DNA of 64,000 nucleotides from Providencia manganoxydans (GCF_016618195.1 NZ_CP067099.1:620001-684000); one strand, 5' to 3'; positions 52,134-63,440 are shown, counted from the first letter of the stretch. Numbers and translations: made by a program. Notes: generated by a model from the letters alone, not told the origin.

Positions 52134-52424
52134 TTACTGATAATCTACATTAAGTAATATGTCTTTATTTTCATTCCAATGAATTTCGGTGAGTAAATCA
52201 TTAATATTTTTTTCTAAAGCTCTTAGAAATAAGATAAGTTTACAAAGGGTGAAGCTAGTCAGACCTCTTTCATAACGAGAGAGTTGTTGATGGCTGATAT
52301 TCAATTTTTGTGAGAACTCTTTACCACTCATTCCTCTTGCTCGCCTTGCTTTTCTAATAAAGCAACCAATCAGATAATTAATGTTATTTTCATTATATCT
52401 ATTAGTACTCATAATTTTGCTCAT
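52134..52424 (-). CDS. MrpJ-like XRE-family regulator
   Basis: The 96-residue protein is almost entirely one helix-turn-helix domain: FIRKARRARGMSGKEFSQKL, then ISHQQLSRYERG, then LILFLRALEKNINDLL. The SHQQLSRYERG block matches the conserved motif I recall for MrpJ-type regulators of Proteus and Providencia, which repress flagellar genes when fimbriae are made. Those genes usually end chaperone-usher operons; this one stands 112 bases upstream of the type IVb pilin gene, on the same strand. It may control the pilus operon, motility or both. A second ATG at 52412 is an alternative start. Confidence 0.78.
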   Translation of the reverse strand: MSKIMSTNRYNENNINYLIGCFIRKARRARGMSGKEFSQKLNISHQQLSRYERGLTSFTLCKLILFLRALEKNINDLLTEIHWNENKDILLNVDYQ

Positions 52425-53138
52425 ATACGTTATGTAGTAATTGGATAATTAACTTGTCCTGATGTGAATTATAATATCATCGAATGATAATCCATTGTAA
52501 CCTATTGATAATGTCCGAAACAAAAGCGAAAACCTATCATGAAAAATGTATTAATAACCATTTTTATAGTTCATTACGAAATTTTATTCTATTATATTGT
52601 TGATTTTAAATGAAAATAGAAATACATTTTTAACGTGTATTTATTGAGTTAGAAAAAGAATACTTGGTATACGGGTAATAATTTATGGTCAGAATTCACT
52701 AAAATAGAAATATATTAAAATGCTATGAAAGGTTTTGTTTCAAAGTTCTCTTCAGATAAGAATTTAATTTATTTCTATAGCGTAGATATATGCTTAAATA
52801 TGTACATTAAATATGAATTGTATCTATATTATATAGTTGTTATTTTCTTCAAATTACTCATATGATAAGAATTTTCTCTCTTGTTTATTATTTTGGATGA
52901 AGTAATTGTTCACTTACTCGTTAATTTACCTGATTTAAGGTATGTGTATTAATCGATAAATGCTTAATCTAATCATTTGATTGCTTTAATCTCCAGTTAA
53001 CATGATACAAAATAGTCATTAAAGTACGAATGGTCACGATGACACAAAGTCTATGCTACAATACTCAACTGAATTGGTTCTTGGATTACGTTTTTTATTT
53101 CTAAAGAGCTAAAAATCAATAAAACTCAAAAGATTAGT
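52425..53138. other. Long AT-rich intergenic region
   Basis: About 710 bases between the MrpJ-like gene (minus) and dusA (plus). It should contain the pilus operon promoter region and the dusA promoter. No gene or long repeat is seen. The composition is strongly AT-rich, as is often found where H-NS silences acquired operons; this is an inference. Confidence 0.5.
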
Positions 53139-54167
53139 ATGCAACAACAAACACCAAACTCAATCAGTATTGAACATACTACAGCGCAAGGTTACCGTAA
53201 TCTTAATCGCTTCTCGGTTGCGCCTATGTTGGACTGGACCGACCGTCATTGTCGATATTTTCATCGCTTACTCAGCAAAAATACTTTGCTGTATACAGAG
53301 ATGGTAACGACTGGCGCGATTATTTATGGTAAAGGGGACTATCTTGCCTTTAGTGAGCAAGAACAACCAGTTGCATTGCAATTGGGGGGAAGTGATCCCA
53401 TTGCATTAGCACAATGCGCGAAATTAGCTGAACAACGTGGCTACAATGAAATCAATCTGAATGTAGGCTGCCCGTCTGATCGTGTACAAAATGGTCGCTT
53501 TGGTGCTTGTTTAATGGCTGATGCTCAATTAGTCGCAGATTGTATCAAAGCGATGCAAGATGTGGTTTCGATCCCCGTTACGGTGAAAACACGTATTGGT
53601 ATTGATGAGCAAGATAGCTATCAATTTCTGTGTGATTTTATTGATACGGTTTCAATTAAAGGCGGATGTGAAATGTTTATTATCCATGCACGCAAAGCAT
53701 GGCTATCCGGCCTTAGCCCGAAAGAAAATCGTGAAATTCCACCGCTAGATTATCCACGCGTTTATCAACTGAAACGCGATTTCCCACATTTAACCATGGC
53801 TATTAATGGTGGCATTAAAACGCTTGAGGAAGCACAAGAACATTTGCAGTACCTTGATGGCGTGATGGTGGGTCGTGAAGCTTATCAAAATCCATCGATT
53901 TTAACTGCTGTAGATAATCAATTATTTGATAATCAATTACCTGTCGTTGATGCTGTTGAAGCAGTGCGACAAATGTTTCCTTATATAGAGAAAGAATTAT
54001 CGCAAGGAGCCTATCTTGGGCATATCACTCGTCATATGTTAGGCATATTTCAAGGGATCCCCGGCGCTCGTCAATGGCGGCGTTATTTGAGTGAAAATGC
54101 ACATAAGAAAGGGGCAGATTTAGCCGTGGTTGAGCACGCTCTTGCGCTAGTGACTCGCGGGGAATAG
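53139..54167 (+). CDS. dusA: tRNA-dihydrouridine(20/20a) synthase
   Basis: The 342-residue TIM-barrel flavoprotein contains [15 protein letters not shown] near the N-terminus. It has the catalytic Cys in NGRFGACLM after [12 protein letters not shown], and [20 protein letters not shown], a DusA-specific block. It reduces U20/U20a in the D-loop of tRNA using NADPH and FMN. The order dusA-qorA-dnaB-alr-tyrB-uvrA-ssb equals that of E. coli except that the small pspG gene is absent between dusA and qorA. Confidence 0.95.
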   Translation: MQQQTPNSISIEHTTAQGYRNLNRFSVAPMLDWTDRHCRYFHRLLSKNTLLYTEMVTTGAIIYGKGDYLAFSEQEQPVALQLGGSDPIALAQCAKLAEQRGYNEINLNVGCPSDRVQNGRFGACLMADAQLVADCIKAMQDVVSIPVTVKTRIGIDEQDSYQFLCDFIDTVSIKGGCEMFIIHARKAWLSGLSPKENREIPPLDYPRVYQLKRDFPHLTMAINGGIKTLEEAQEHLQYLDGVMVGREAYQNPSILTAVDNQLFDNQLPVVDAVEAVRQMFPYIEKELSQGAYLGHITRHMLGIFQGIPGARQWRRYLSENAHKKGADLAVVEHALALVTRGE

Positions 54168-54211
54168 TGTTAATTGGGTGCCAATAAGGTTGTTGACACC
54201 CACATTGCTGA

Positions 54212-55195
54212 TTACGGTATTAGTAGGCTAGAGCCTTGTGTTTTTCGTGATTCCAGTGTGCGGTGAGCGGTTTGCACATCTTTAAGTGCGAATATTTGTT
54301 GCTCTGGCACATCGACATTAAGTTTGCCGCTTAAAATCATATCAAATAGTGCCTTGCTTGCTTGATCCAGCTCCGCGCGATCGGAAACATATACACCCAA
54401 TGATGGGCGAGTGACGTACAGGCCGCCTTTTTGATTTAGAATACCTAAATTAACCCCAGTTACAGGGCCAGAGGCATTACCAAAACTCACCATCAAACCG
54501 CGACGTTTTAATGAGTCCAGTGAAGCAATCCAAGTAGATTGACCAACAGAGTCATAAACGACGTTAACTTTCTCGCCTTGGGTTAGTTCCTTAACGCGCT
54601 CAGCAATATCTTCAGTCTGATAATTAATGACTTCCCATGCACCAGCGGCTTTTGCGCGCTGAGCTTTCTCGTTGCTACCAACAGTACCTATCATTTTTGC
54701 GCCGAGAGCTTTCGCCCATTGACAAGCAATTAAGCCCACACCGCCTGCTGCTGCGTGAAATAGGAAAATTTCATCGCGTTTAATTTGATAAGTTTGGTTT
54801 AGGAGATAGTAAACGGTCATCCCTTTTAGGCCACAAGCTGCGGCTTGCTGGAATGAAATTCCATCAGGAAGGTGAGCGACAGCATGTTGCGGCACATTAT
54901 GCACTTCACTATATGCTCCCAACGGCCCTTGAGCGTACATAACGCGATCTCCAGGCCGAAAGCCTGTCACCTGAGAGCCAGTTCTTACAACAACACCTGC
55001 GGCTTCAGTTCCTAAGCCTGAAGGTAAACTGGCTACAGGGTATAAACCACTACGCACATAGGTATCAATATAGTTAATCCCTATGGCATGGTTTTCTATC
55101 TGAATTTCGTTATCGGCGGGTTCTTTTAGGTCAAAATCGGTGTAATTTAAAACTTCAGGGCCACCGTGTTGTACAAATTCAATACGTTTTACCAT
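54212..55195 (-). CDS. qorA: NADPH:quinone oxidoreductase
   Basis: The 327-residue zinc-free MDR-family enzyme starts MVKRIEFVQHGGPEVL. It has GLGTEAAGVV and the nucleotide-binding block FLFHAAAGGVGLIACQWAKA with VIGT-like strand (KMIGTVGSN) after it. It lacks the Cys ligands of zinc alcohol dehydrogenases. It reduces quinones by NADPH. The ATG at 55195 is preferred over 55201 because GGAG is then correctly spaced. Transcription converges on dusA. Confidence 0.93.
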   Translation of the reverse strand: MVKRIEFVQHGGPEVLNYTDFDLKEPADNEIQIENHAIGINYIDTYVRSGLYPVASLPSGLGTEAAGVVVRTGSQVTGFRPGDRVMYAQGPLGAYSEVHNVPQHAVAHLPDGISFQQAAACGLKGMTVYYLLNQTYQIKRDEIFLFHAAAGGVGLIACQWAKALGAKMIGTVGSNEKAQRAKAAGAWEVINYQTEDIAERVKELTQGEKVNVVYDSVGQSTWIASLDSLKRRGLMVSFGNASGPVTGVNLGILNQKGGLYVTRPSLGVYVSDRAELDQASKALFDMILSGKLNVDVPEQQIFALKDVQTAHRTLESRKTQGSSLLIP

Positions 55196-55223
55196 GATCA
55201 TCTCCGATAGAAACAGTCTGTTT

Positions 55224-55346
55224 TATACTCTAAATATTTCAAGGTGTGGTTAGATGACAAGTGAATGAATCGTTGAGAGCCTACATAAGTAGGTGACTAG
55301 TTATACCTTAACGAAAAGCACCACAACTTGAAGCATAATGAGTATA
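55224..55346 (+). repeat. ERIC-like element upstream of dnaB
   Basis: It begins TATACTCTAAATATTTCAAG and ends AACTTGAAGCATAATGAG plus TATA. The core AGCCTACATAAGTAGGTGAC closely follows the ERIC consensus core. The whole is about 123 bases and forms an imperfect inverted repeat. It lies between the divergent qorA and dnaB genes. Confidence 0.78.
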
Positions 55347-55523
55347 TCCACCATATCAATGACTCGACAATAACGCTATGTTTTGGTGATATGAATGTAG
55401 GGTTGTACAGCAAATAAATAGGATCTAAAAATTCAGCTAACTAAAGTCAAAGAAAGACCCCCTTCAATAACAAGTTTGGCGTATACTAATGCGCTAGTTA
55501 ATAATAGATGTGGATCATAAAGT

Positions 55524-56933
55524 ATGGCTAAAAAATACCCTTCAGAAAACAAGAACAGTGCACCGCGCGATCCGCAGATGGAAGGCTTAAAGCTTCCACC
55601 TCATTCTATCGAAGCGGAACAGTCTGTATTGGGGGGGTTGATGTTGGATAACGAACGCTGGGATACCGTTTCTGAGCGTGTGACCCATGCCGATTTTTAT
55701 AGCCGTCCACACCGCACTATTTTTGCTCAAATGCAGACTTTACTTGAGCAAGGCAAACCTATCGATTTGATCACATTATCTGAATCTCTTGAGCAGCAAG
55801 GTGAATTAGATGGTGTTGGCGGGTTTGCTTATCTCGCTGAATTATCTAAAAATACGCCAAGTGCGGCAAACATCAACGCTTATGCAGATATCGTCCGTGA
55901 ACGTGCAGTTGTGCGTGATATGATCTCTGTCGCCAATGAAATTGCCGATGCAGGATATGATCCGCAGGGGCGAAGTAGTGAGGATCTGCTCGATTTTGCG
56001 GAAACAAAAGTCTTCCAAATTGCCGAATCGCGTGCAAATAAAGACGAAGGGCCAAAAGATATTGAAGCCATTTTGGCCGAAACTATCGAAAAAATCGAGA
56101 AGCTCTACCAACAGCCTCATGATGGGGTGACTGGGGTATCGACTGGCTATCAAGATCTCGATAAGAAAACCGCTGGTCTGCAAGGCTCGGACTTAATTAT
56201 TGTTGCGGCTCGTCCATCAATGGGGAAAACCACCTTTGCGATGAACTTGTGTGAAAACGCGGCCATGACAGAAGAAAAACCCGTTCTTATTTTCAGTTTG
56301 GAGATGCCCGGTAACCAAATCATGATGCGTATGTTAGCGTCTTTATCTCGTGTAGACCAAACTCGTATTCGTACTGGTCAGTTAGATGATGAGGATTGGG
56401 CGCGTATTTCGAGCACCATGGGGATCCTTTCTGAAAAACGTAACATGTATATTGATGACTCTTCGGGGTTGACCCCTACAGAAGTGCGTTCCCGTGCCCG
56501 ACGTATTTATCGTGAGCATGGTGGCCTAAGTCTTATTATGATTGACTACTTGCAGTTGATGAGAGTACCGGCTTTATCTGATAACCGTACGTTAGAAATT
56601 GCAGAAATTTCACGTTCATTGAAAGCATTGGCAAAAGAATTGAATGTTCCAGTCGTTGCTTTGTCACAGCTTAACCGCAGCTTAGAGCAGCGTGCAGATA
56701 AACGCCCTGTGAACTCTGACTTACGTGAATCAGGATCTATCGAGCAGGATGCTGACCTTATTATGTTTATTTATCGTGATGAGGTTTATCACGATAACAG
56801 TGAATTGAAAGGGGTTGCTGAAATTATTTTAGGTAAGCAACGTAATGGTCCAATTGGTACGGTTCGACTGACATTTAATGGTCAATGGTCGCGGTTTGAT
56901 AATTATGCAGGGCCTGCATACGACGATGAATAA
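55524..56933 (+). CDS. dnaB: Replicative DNA helicase DnaB
   Basis: The 469-residue protein has an N-terminal collar domain (LKLPPHSIEAEQSVLGGLML) and a RecA-type motor. Walker A is in IVAARPSMGKTTFAMNL, and Walker B is in LSLIMIDYLQLM. The Arg finger region is ELNVPVVALSQLNRSLEQR. It is of usual length with no intein. As a hexamer it unwinds DNA at the replication fork. The gene stands between two ERIC-like elements. Confidence 0.97.
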   Translation: MAKKYPSENKNSAPRDPQMEGLKLPPHSIEAEQSVLGGLMLDNERWDTVSERVTHADFYSRPHRTIFAQMQTLLEQGKPIDLITLSESLEQQGELDGVGGFAYLAELSKNTPSAANINAYADIVRERAVVRDMISVANEIADAGYDPQGRSSEDLLDFAETKVFQIAESRANKDEGPKDIEAILAETIEKIEKLYQQPHDGVTGVSTGYQDLDKKTAGLQGSDLIIVAARPSMGKTTFAMNLCENAAMTEEKPVLIFSLEMPGNQIMMRMLASLSRVDQTRIRTGQLDDEDWARISSTMGILSEKRNMYIDDSSGLTPTEVRSRARRIYREHGGLSLIMIDYLQLMRVPALSDNRTLEIAEISRSLKALAKELNVPVVALSQLNRSLEQRADKRPVNSDLRESGSIEQDADLIMFIYRDEVYHDNSELKGVAEIILGKQRNGPIGTVRLTFNGQWSRFDNYAGPAYDDE

Positions 56934-57061
56934 ATACTCGTCATACTTCAAGTTGTAGCGGTGTTGGTTTCATACGTAACCCTAGCCACATACTTTTGTA
57001 TGCTCTTAGGGATTCGCTTTATTTGCCGCCTTGCTACAACTCGAATTATTTAGAGTCTTTA
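56934..57061 (-). repeat. ERIC-like element downstream of dnaB, opposite orientation
   Basis: It begins ATACTCGTCATACTTCAAGT directly after the dnaB stop and ends GCTACAACTCGAATTATTTA. It is therefore inverted relative to the copies at 55224 and 58301. The core CACATACTTTTGTATGCTC replaces the standard ERIC core. About 128 bases. It will be transcribed as the 3' end of dnaB mRNA. Confidence 0.75.
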
Positions 57062-57184
57062 TCAGTACATGCATACGATAGTCTCCTTGAGACTCACCTC
57101 ACTGTGACTTGAACCATTTAGCGCTAACTTACTGAGTCAATTTTGATATTGATTAGCGTATAGAACATAAATAAAAGAGGAAAT

Positions 57185-58267
57185 ATGAAAGCGGCAACCG
57201 CATTAATTAACCGCCGCGCTCTGCGACACAATTTGCATCGAGTAAGAGAACTTGCGCCACACAGCCGTCTCATTGCAATTGTTAAAGCAAACGCTTATGG
57301 TCATGGATTAACCGAAGTAGGTAGTACGGTTGAAGATTTAGTCGATGGCTTTGGTGTTGCCCGCCTTAAGGAAGCTATCGCATTAAGAGAACAAGGAATT
57401 AAGTCACCGATCGTATTATTGGAAGGTTTTTTTGAACGCGCTGATTTGACTTATTTAGTTGAGCAACAAATCGATACTGTAATACATTGTGTTGAGCAGC
57501 TTGAAATGCTAGAAAGTAGCTCGCTTTCTAAGCCTATCAAGGTATGGATGAAACTTGATACAGGTATGCATCGTTTAGGTGTACTCCCCCAAGATGCAGA
57601 AGCCTTTTATCAACGCTTACAGTGCTGCAAAAATGTTAAACTCCCCATTAATATTGTTAGCCACTTTTGTCAGGCGGATGAGCCTGAGCTGCCAACAACA
57701 ACCCAGCAAATTCACTGTTTTAAACAATTTATTGCCAATAAAGCAGGTGAAAAATCAATTGCGGCATCCGCAGGGATCTTATTATGGCCAGAAGCTCACT
57801 ACGACTGGGTAAGGCCGGGGATCATCATGTATGGTGCCTCCCCTCAAGAGGGAAAATCTGCAGAACAGTTTGGTTTGCAAAGCGTGATGACACTTAAATC
57901 AACCTTAATTGCGGTTAGAAAACATGCCGCAGGGCAGTGTGTTGGCTACGGCGCAACATGGTGCAGTGAGCGTGATACCCAGCTTGGTGTGGTTGCAATT
58001 GGCTATGGAGATGGCTATCCAAGGAGCGCTCCATCGGGAACACCAGTACTGATTAATGGTCGAAAAGTGCCAATTGTTGGACGAGTTTCCATGGATATGA
58101 TCACCGTCGATTTAGGGCCAAATGCCAACGATAAAGTTGGAGATGAGGTGATTTTATGGGGTAAAGCTCTGCCTGTTGAAGAAATTGCCGCATATACAGG
58201 CATAATTAATTATGAGCTACTTACAAAATTAACCTCACGTGTCGTTATGGAATATCTAGACGAATAG
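57185..58267 (+). CDS. alr: Alanine racemase
   Basis: The 360-residue PLP enzyme has the lysine motif [12 protein letters not shown] (Lys near residue 34) and [12 protein letters not shown]. The C-terminal block [20 protein letters not shown] leads to [11 protein letters not shown]. It converts L- to D-alanine for peptidoglycan. The position after dnaB is as in E. coli. AGAGGAAA precedes the ATG. The length is normal for enterobacterial Alr. Confidence 0.96.
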   Translation: MKAATALINRRALRHNLHRVRELAPHSRLIAIVKANAYGHGLTEVGSTVEDLVDGFGVARLKEAIALREQGIKSPIVLLEGFFERADLTYLVEQQIDTVIHCVEQLEMLESSSLSKPIKVWMKLDTGMHRLGVLPQDAEAFYQRLQCCKNVKLPINIVSHFCQADEPELPTTTQQIHCFKQFIANKAGEKSIAASAGILLWPEAHYDWVRPGIIMYGASPQEGKSAEQFGLQSVMTLKSTLIAVRKHAAGQCVGYGATWCSERDTQLGVVAIGYGDGYPRSAPSGTPVLINGRKVPIVGRVSMDMITVDLGPNANDKVGDEVILWGKALPVEEIAAYTGIINYELLTKLTSRVVMEYLDE

Positions 58268-58300
58268 CTAACAAAGGGTTATGTTCAAAATACAAAATAA

Positions 58301-58438
58301 TATAAATAATTCAAGATGCAGCTAAGTGACAGAGAATGAGTTGCTAGGGCATACAAAGAGTTTGATAAATAGCGATTGAACGCGGTCATTATACCTTAAC
58401 TAAAGGTGTAATAACTTGAAGTATAACAAATCAATATA
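58301..58438 (+). repeat. ERIC-like element between alr and tyrB
   Basis: It begins TATAAATAATTCAAGATGCA and ends AACTTGAAGTATAACAAATC plus AATATA. An added segment ATTATACCTTAACTAAAGGT is shared in part with the copy at 55224 (GTTATACCTTAACGAAAAGC). About 138 bases. Confidence 0.72.
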
Positions 58439-58462
58439 ATAGAAGAAGTTAGGGAGATACCT

Positions 58463-59659
58463 GTGTACAAACATGTTGATTCTTACCCTGGCGATCCGAT
58501 TTTATCGCTGATGGATGAGTTTAATAAAGATAGCCGTGATAACAAAATCAATCTAAGCATTGGCCTATATTATGATGGTGAAGGCAAAACCCCAGAGCTA
58601 AAAACGGTTGGGCATGCAAAATCAGAAATCAATAAACGTCCTGCTAGCGCGTCACTCTATTTACCAATGGAAGGTTTGAAGGATTATCGTTTAGAGATCC
58701 AAAAACTGCTATTTGGTGCGGATTGTCCTTTAATTGCACAAGAGCGTATCGCAACCGTACAAACTATCGGTGGTTCTGGTGCATTAAAACTCGGCGCTGA
58801 TTTCCTTCATCACTATTTCCCCAAATCAGAAGTATGGTGTAGCGACCCAACATGGGAAAACCATGCATCAATTTTCTCTGGTGCAGGAACAAAAGTGCAC
58901 TACTACCCTTACTTTGATGAAAAAACCAAAGGGGTAAAATTTGAGGAAATGCTAGCAACATTTAAGCAGCTGCCAGAACAAAGCATTATTTTGATGCACC
59001 CTTGCTGCCATAATCCAACGGGGTCTGATTTGACTCCAGAACAATGGGATGAAGTGACTAAAGTCGCTAAAGCCCAAAAATTGATCCCATTCTTAGATAT
59101 CGCATATCAAGGTTTTGCAGAAGGGATCGATGAAGATGCTTATGCGATCAGAACAATGGTCAAAGCAGGATTACCCGTATTTGTTAGCAACTCATTCTCT
59201 AAAATCTTTGGTATTTATGGTGAGCGAGCAGGTGGCCTGTCAGTGATCTGTGAAAATGAAGATGAACGCGACCGTGTATTAGGGCAATTGAAAGCGGGTG
59301 TACGCCGTTTATATTCTAGCCCTCCATCTAATGGGGCTAAAATTGTGGCTCAAGTGCTGACAGATGCTGAGCAAAAAGCACAATGGTTACAAGAAGTAGA
59401 AGAAATGCGTGTACGTATTTTGGAAATGCGTACCGTGTTAGTGAACGAGCTGAAAAAGGCGCTACCTGAAAAGAATTTTGACCACTTATTGAAACAACGC
59501 GGTATGTTCAGCTACACCGGTTTTTCAAGAGAACAAGTTGCTCGTCTAAAAGATGAATTTGCTGTTTATTTAGTTGGCACGGGTCGTGTATGCATGGCTG
59601 GTGTTAATCGCCATAATGTTCAGCGTATTGTTGAAGCTTTTGCAGCGGTAAGCGAATAA
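58463..59659 (+). CDS. tyrB: Aromatic-amino-acid aminotransferase
   Basis: The 398-residue class I aminotransferase carries [34 protein letters not shown] and [15 protein letters not shown]. The PLP lysine is in [19 protein letters not shown]. It aligns well with E. coli TyrB as I recall it, including SLYLPMEGL. It makes tyrosine, phenylalanine and leucine from their keto acids. It starts with GTG preceded by GGGAGA. In E. coli aphA lies between tyrB and uvrA; here the two are separated only by a terminator. Confidence 0.94.
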   Translation: MYKHVDSYPGDPILSLMDEFNKDSRDNKINLSIGLYYDGEGKTPELKTVGHAKSEINKRPASASLYLPMEGLKDYRLEIQKLLFGADCPLIAQERIATVQTIGGSGALKLGADFLHHYFPKSEVWCSDPTWENHASIFSGAGTKVHYYPYFDEKTKGVKFEEMLATFKQLPEQSIILMHPCCHNPTGSDLTPEQWDEVTKVAKAQKLIPFLDIAYQGFAEGIDEDAYAIRTMVKAGLPVFVSNSFSKIFGIYGERAGGLSVICENEDERDRVLGQLKAGVRRLYSSPPSNGAKIVAQVLTDAEQKAQWLQEVEEMRVRILEMRTVLVNELKKALPEKNFDHLLKQRGMFSYTGFSREQVARLKDEFAVYLVGTGRVCMAGVNRHNVQRIVEAFAAVSE

Positions 59660-59685
59660 ATAATCAGTAGATAATTGATTGATAG

Positions 59686-59714
59686 AAAAACGCAGGCTTA
59701 GCCTGCGTTTTTTA
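59686..59714. terminator. Bidirectional intrinsic terminator
   Basis: The stem ACGCAGGC / GCCTGCGT has a three-base loop TTA, followed by a run of six T and preceded by a run of A. It serves the convergent tyrB and uvrA genes. Confidence 0.92.
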
Positions 59715-59745
59715 TTATCTCAATCCGGAAGACTGGTTATTATTA

Positions 59746-62580
59746 CTAATAACCACGCGTTAAGATAGGCTTTAAGAAACGCGCTGTATGTGATTTTTCA
59801 CATTCAGCGACTTCTTCTGGAGTTCCTGAAATCAGAATTTCTCCGCCACCGCTTCCTCCTTCAGGGCCTAAATCAACAATCCAGTCGGCTGTCTTGATCA
59901 CATCTAAGTTGTGTTCAATAACCACAATGGTGTTACCTTGATCACGCAGTTGGTGCAAGACGGTAAGTAACTGTTGAATATCAGCGAAATGCAGCCCTGT
60001 GGTTGGTTCATCAAGAATATAAATAGTTTGCCCAGTTCCACGTTTTGATAGCTCACGTGCTAATTTAACGCGTTGCGCTTCACCACCTGAGAGTGTAGTC
60101 GCTGATTGTCCTAAGCGAATATAAGACAGCCCAACATCCATTAAGGTTTGCAGTTTACGAGCGAGTGCAGGTACGGCATCAAAGAAATCACGTGCCTCTT
60201 CGATCGTCATATCAAGGACTTCATGAATGCTTTTGCCCTTATATTTGATTTCTAAAGTTTCGCGATTATAACGCTTACCTTTACATTGATCACAAGGCAC
60301 ATAGACATCAGGTAAGAAGTGCATTTCAACTTTGATCACCCCATCACCTTGGCATGCTTCACAGCGCCCGCCTTTGACGTTAAAACTAAAACGTCCTGGA
60401 TTATAACCACGGGTTCGTGATTCAGGTACGCCAGCAAATAGCTCACGAATTGGTGTAAATACACCTGTATAAGTTGCAGGGTTGGAACGTGGCGTACGAC
60501 CAATTGGACTTTGGTCAATATCAATCACTTTATCGAAATGCTCTAAACCTTCAACATCCAAGTAAGGTGCTGGTGTGATTGTGGTAGCACCATTCAATTG
60601 ACGTTGTGCGATTGGGAACAAGGTATCGTTGATTAATGTTGATTTCCCTGAACCTGAAACACCTGTGATACAGGTAAATAAACCAACTGGTAGTTTTAAG
60701 GTCACATTTTTCAGGTTATTACCTTTGGCGCCAAATACGGTCAGCATCTTGTCTTTATTGACTGGGATACGTTTTTCGGGGATCTCAATGCGGCGTTCAC
60801 CACTCAGGAATTTACCAGTCAATGATTCAGGGTTAGAGACAATATCTTCTAATGTGCCTTGAGCGACGATTTGTCCGCCATGTACCCCCGCACCGGGACC
60901 AATATCAATAATATGATCTGCGGCACGGATTGCATCTTCATCGTGTTCAACCACGATGACGGTATTACCTAAGTTGCGTAGATGGATTAAGGTTTCTAAT
61001 AAACGGTCGTTATCCCGTTGATGTAGACCGATTGATGGTTCATCCAGCACATACATGACTCCAACTAAACCAGCACCGATTTGGCTAGCAAGACGGATAC
61101 GTTGAGCCTCACCTCCAGATAAAGTATCTGCTGAACGTGATAGGGTTAAGTAGTTGAGACCCACGTTAACTAAGAATTTCAGTCGATCACCAATCTCTTT
61201 TAGGACTTTTTCTGCGATTTGCGCACGTTGCCCACTTAGCTTGAGATTTTGGAAAAACGCCATTGCGTGACCAATGCTGTAGTCGGCGATTTCTGGTAGT
61301 GTCGTATTTTCAACGAAAACAAAGCGTGCCTCTTTACGTAAACGTGTACCGTGACATGTCACGCAAGGACGATTGCTAATATATTTTGCTAATTCTTCGC
61401 GAACTGCGGTTGATTCCGTTTCTTTATAACGACGCTCCATATTATTGAGTACGCCTTCAAAAGGATGGTGACGCACTGTGATATCGCCGCGATCGTTACG
61501 ATATTTAAACTCAATGCTTTCTTTCCCAGACCCATAGAGAATAATTTTTTGAATCGCTGGGCTGAGTGAATCATAAGGTGCTTCAACATCAAATTTATAA
61601 TGTTCAGCAAGAGACTGTAGCATCTGGAAGTAATAAAAATTACGACGATCCCAACCACGGATCGCGCCACCGGCTAATGAAATCTCGGTATTTTGGATCA
61701 CTCTTTCGGGATCAAAGAATTGTTGCACACCAAGACCATCACAGCTTGGGCAGGCGCCTGCTGGGTTATTAAATGAGAACAGGCGCGGCTCTAATTCAAC
61801 CATGCTATAACCACAGACTGGGCAAGCGAAGTTAGCCGAGAAAATTAATTCTTCAGCTTTAGGGTCATCCATATCTGCAACAATTGCGGTACCGCCGGAT
61901 AACTCTAACGCGGTTTCAAATGACTCAGCCAAACGCTGAGCAATATCATCACGGATCTTAAAGCGATCAATAACGACTTCAATAGTATGCTTCTTTTGTA
62001 GTTCAAGCGTTGGCGGATCGGAGAGGTCGCACACCTCACCATCGATACGTGCACGGATATAGCCCTGTGTGGCGAGATTATCTAATAATTTTACGTGTTC
62101 ACCTTTACGATCTTTCACCACAGGTGCAAGTAACATCATTCGGCGCTCTGCCGGTTGAGCTAACACGTTGTCGACCATTTGGCTGACGGTTTGTGCCGCT
62201 AATGGGATGTCATGATCTGGGCAGCGAGGCTCACCCACTCGGGCAAATAACAAACGTAGATAATCGTGGATCTCAGTGATTGTTCCTACTGTTGATCTCG
62301 GGTTGTGGGAGGTTGATTTTTGCTCAATCGAAATTGCTGGTGATAGACCTTCGATATGGTCAACATCAGGTTTTTCCATCAAAGAAAGAAATTGCCTTGC
62401 ATAGGCTGATAGAGACTCAACATAACGCCGTTGGCCTTCTGCATACAGCGTGTCAAAGGCTAATGAAGATTTCCCAGAACCAGACAACCCAGTAATAACT
62501 ATCAGCTTGTCTCGGGGGATGATGAGATTGATGTTTTTCAGATTATGAGTGCGGGCACCGCGTACTTCGATATTATCCAT
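59746..62580 (-). CDS. uvrA: Excinuclease ABC subunit A
   Basis: The 944-residue protein has two ABC ATPase units. The first has [20 protein letters not shown] and signature [16 protein letters not shown]. The second has [15 protein letters not shown] and [16 protein letters not shown]. Zinc-finger modules are [11 protein letters not shown] ... CPSCDGLG and CEACQGDG ... CDQCKGKRY. It detects DNA lesions and loads UvrB. A LexA-type box lies 63 bases upstream (62643-62662), shared with the divergent ssb gene as in E. coli. Confidence 0.97.
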   Translation of the reverse strand: MDNIEVRGARTHNLKNINLIIPRDKLIVITGLSGSGKSSLAFDTLYAEGQRRYVESLSAYARQFLSLMEKPDVDHIEGLSPAISIEQKSTSHNPRSTVGTITEIHDYLRLLFARVGEPRCPDHDIPLAAQTVSQMVDNVLAQPAERRMMLLAPVVKDRKGEHVKLLDNLATQGYIRARIDGEVCDLSDPPTLELQKKHTIEVVIDRFKIRDDIAQRLAESFETALELSGGTAIVADMDDPKAEELIFSANFACPVCGYSMVELEPRLFSFNNPAGACPSCDGLGVQQFFDPERVIQNTEISLAGGAIRGWDRRNFYYFQMLQSLAEHYKFDVEAPYDSLSPAIQKIILYGSGKESIEFKYRNDRGDITVRHHPFEGVLNNMERRYKETESTAVREELAKYISNRPCVTCHGTRLRKEARFVFVENTTLPEIADYSIGHAMAFFQNLKLSGQRAQIAEKVLKEIGDRLKFLVNVGLNYLTLSRSADTLSGGEAQRIRLASQIGAGLVGVMYVLDEPSIGLHQRDNDRLLETLIHLRNLGNTVIVVEHDEDAIRAADHIIDIGPGAGVHGGQIVAQGTLEDIVSNPESLTGKFLSGERRIEIPEKRIPVNKDKMLTVFGAKGNNLKNVTLKLPVGLFTCITGVSGSGKSTLINDTLFPIAQRQLNGATTITPAPYLDVEGLEHFDKVIDIDQSPIGRTPRSNPATYTGVFTPIRELFAGVPESRTRGYNPGRFSFNVKGGRCEACQGDGVIKVEMHFLPDVYVPCDQCKGKRYNRETLEIKYKGKSIHEVLDMTIEEARDFFDAVPALARKLQTLMDVGLSYIRLGQSATTLSGGEAQRVKLARELSKRGTGQTIYILDEPTTGLHFADIQQLLTVLHQLRDQGNTIVVIEHNLDVIKTADWIVDLGPEGGSGGGEILISGTPEEVAECEKSHTARFLKPILTRGY

Positions 62581-62642
62581 TTACCACTTCCCGGATGATT
62601 TGATAGTGAACAATCATAAGTGGATCATTATCGCACAACTTA

Positions 62643-62662
62643 AACTGAATGGATATACAGTA
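62643..62662. promoter_or_regulatory. LexA (SOS) box between uvrA and ssb
   Basis: AACTGAATGGATATACAGTA matches the CTGT-N8-ACAG LexA core with one change (CTGA). Its position 63 bases before uvrA fits SOS control of uvrA and ssb. Confidence 0.7.
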
Positions 62663-62680
62663 TATTATTAAAATGATACA

Positions 62681-62790
62681 ACTTAAATAATTCAAGGTGT
62701 AGCTAGGTGGTATGGAATAGGGCGCTAGGAACATAGATAAATGTGATGAGTAGTGAATGAACGCGGTCAACTCGAAAGATGGCGAATATA
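62681..62790 (+). repeat. ERIC-like element between uvrA and ssb
   Basis: It begins ACTTAAATAATTCAAGGTGT and ends TCAACTCGAAAGATGGCGAA plus TATA. The middle GAACATAGATAAATGTGATG is a degenerate ERIC core. It is about 110 bases, slightly shorter than the others. Confidence 0.7.
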
Positions 62791-62921
62791 ATTACAAAGC
62801 GGCTCGCATTTTGATTAACCCACTGTTATTTTCATCAGTAATGCGTATGCAATAGAGGATAGGTCGTGCTAAACTTCACGATTAATACAGAGATTAAATT
62901 TAATGCATCAGGAGTAATTAA

Positions 62922-63440
62922 ATGGCCAGCAGAGGCGTAAATAAAGTAATTCTTATCGGTAACTTGGGGCAAGATCCTGAAATCCGTTACATGCCTAACG
63001 GCGGTGCTGTGGCAAACCTAACTCTGGCAACTTCTGAAAGCTGGCGCGATAAGCAAACCGGTGAAATGCGTGAAAAAACCGAATGGCACCGTGTAGTGAT
63101 TTTCGGAAAATTAGCTGAAGTTGCAGGCGAATACCTGAAAAAAGGCTCACAAGTTTACATTGAAGGTTCTTTGCAAACACGTAAGTGGCAAGATCAAAGT
63201 GGTCAAGATCGTTACACCACAGAAGTGGTTGTTAATATTGGCGGTTCAATGCAAATGTTAGGTGGCCGTGGCGGTGATTCATCAGGCCAAAGTCAAGGTG
63301 GTCAAGGTGGTTGGGGCCAACCTCAGCAACCAGCAGCAGCTCAGCAATTCAGTGGCGGCGGGGCTCCAGCACGTTCACAAGCTCCAGCTCCACAAAGTAG
63401 TGAACCACCAATGGATTTCGATGACGATATTCCGTTCTAA
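62922..63440 (+). CDS. ssb: Single-stranded DNA-binding protein
   Basis: The 172-residue protein has an N-terminal OB fold ([20 protein letters not shown], then [19 protein letters not shown]), and a Gly/Gln-rich linker (about 112-160). The acidic C-terminal tip is MDFDDDIPF, which binds partner repair proteins. A CAGGAG ribosome binding site precedes the ATG. A strong terminator follows 24 bases after the stop. Confidence 0.97.
   Translation: MASRGVNKVILIGNLGQDPEIRYMPNGGAVANLTLATSESWRDKQTGEMREKTEWHRVVIFGKLAEVAGEYLKKGSQVYIEGSLQTRKWQDQSGQDRYTTEVVVNIGGSMQMLGGRGGDSSGQSQGGQGGWGQPQQPAAAQQFSGGGAPARSQAPAPQSSEPPMDFDDDIPF

Noticed and set aside
55842..56183. Several minus-strand open frames within dnaB
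   Set aside because: They are antisense shadows of a highly conserved gene with no start signals or likeness to known proteins.
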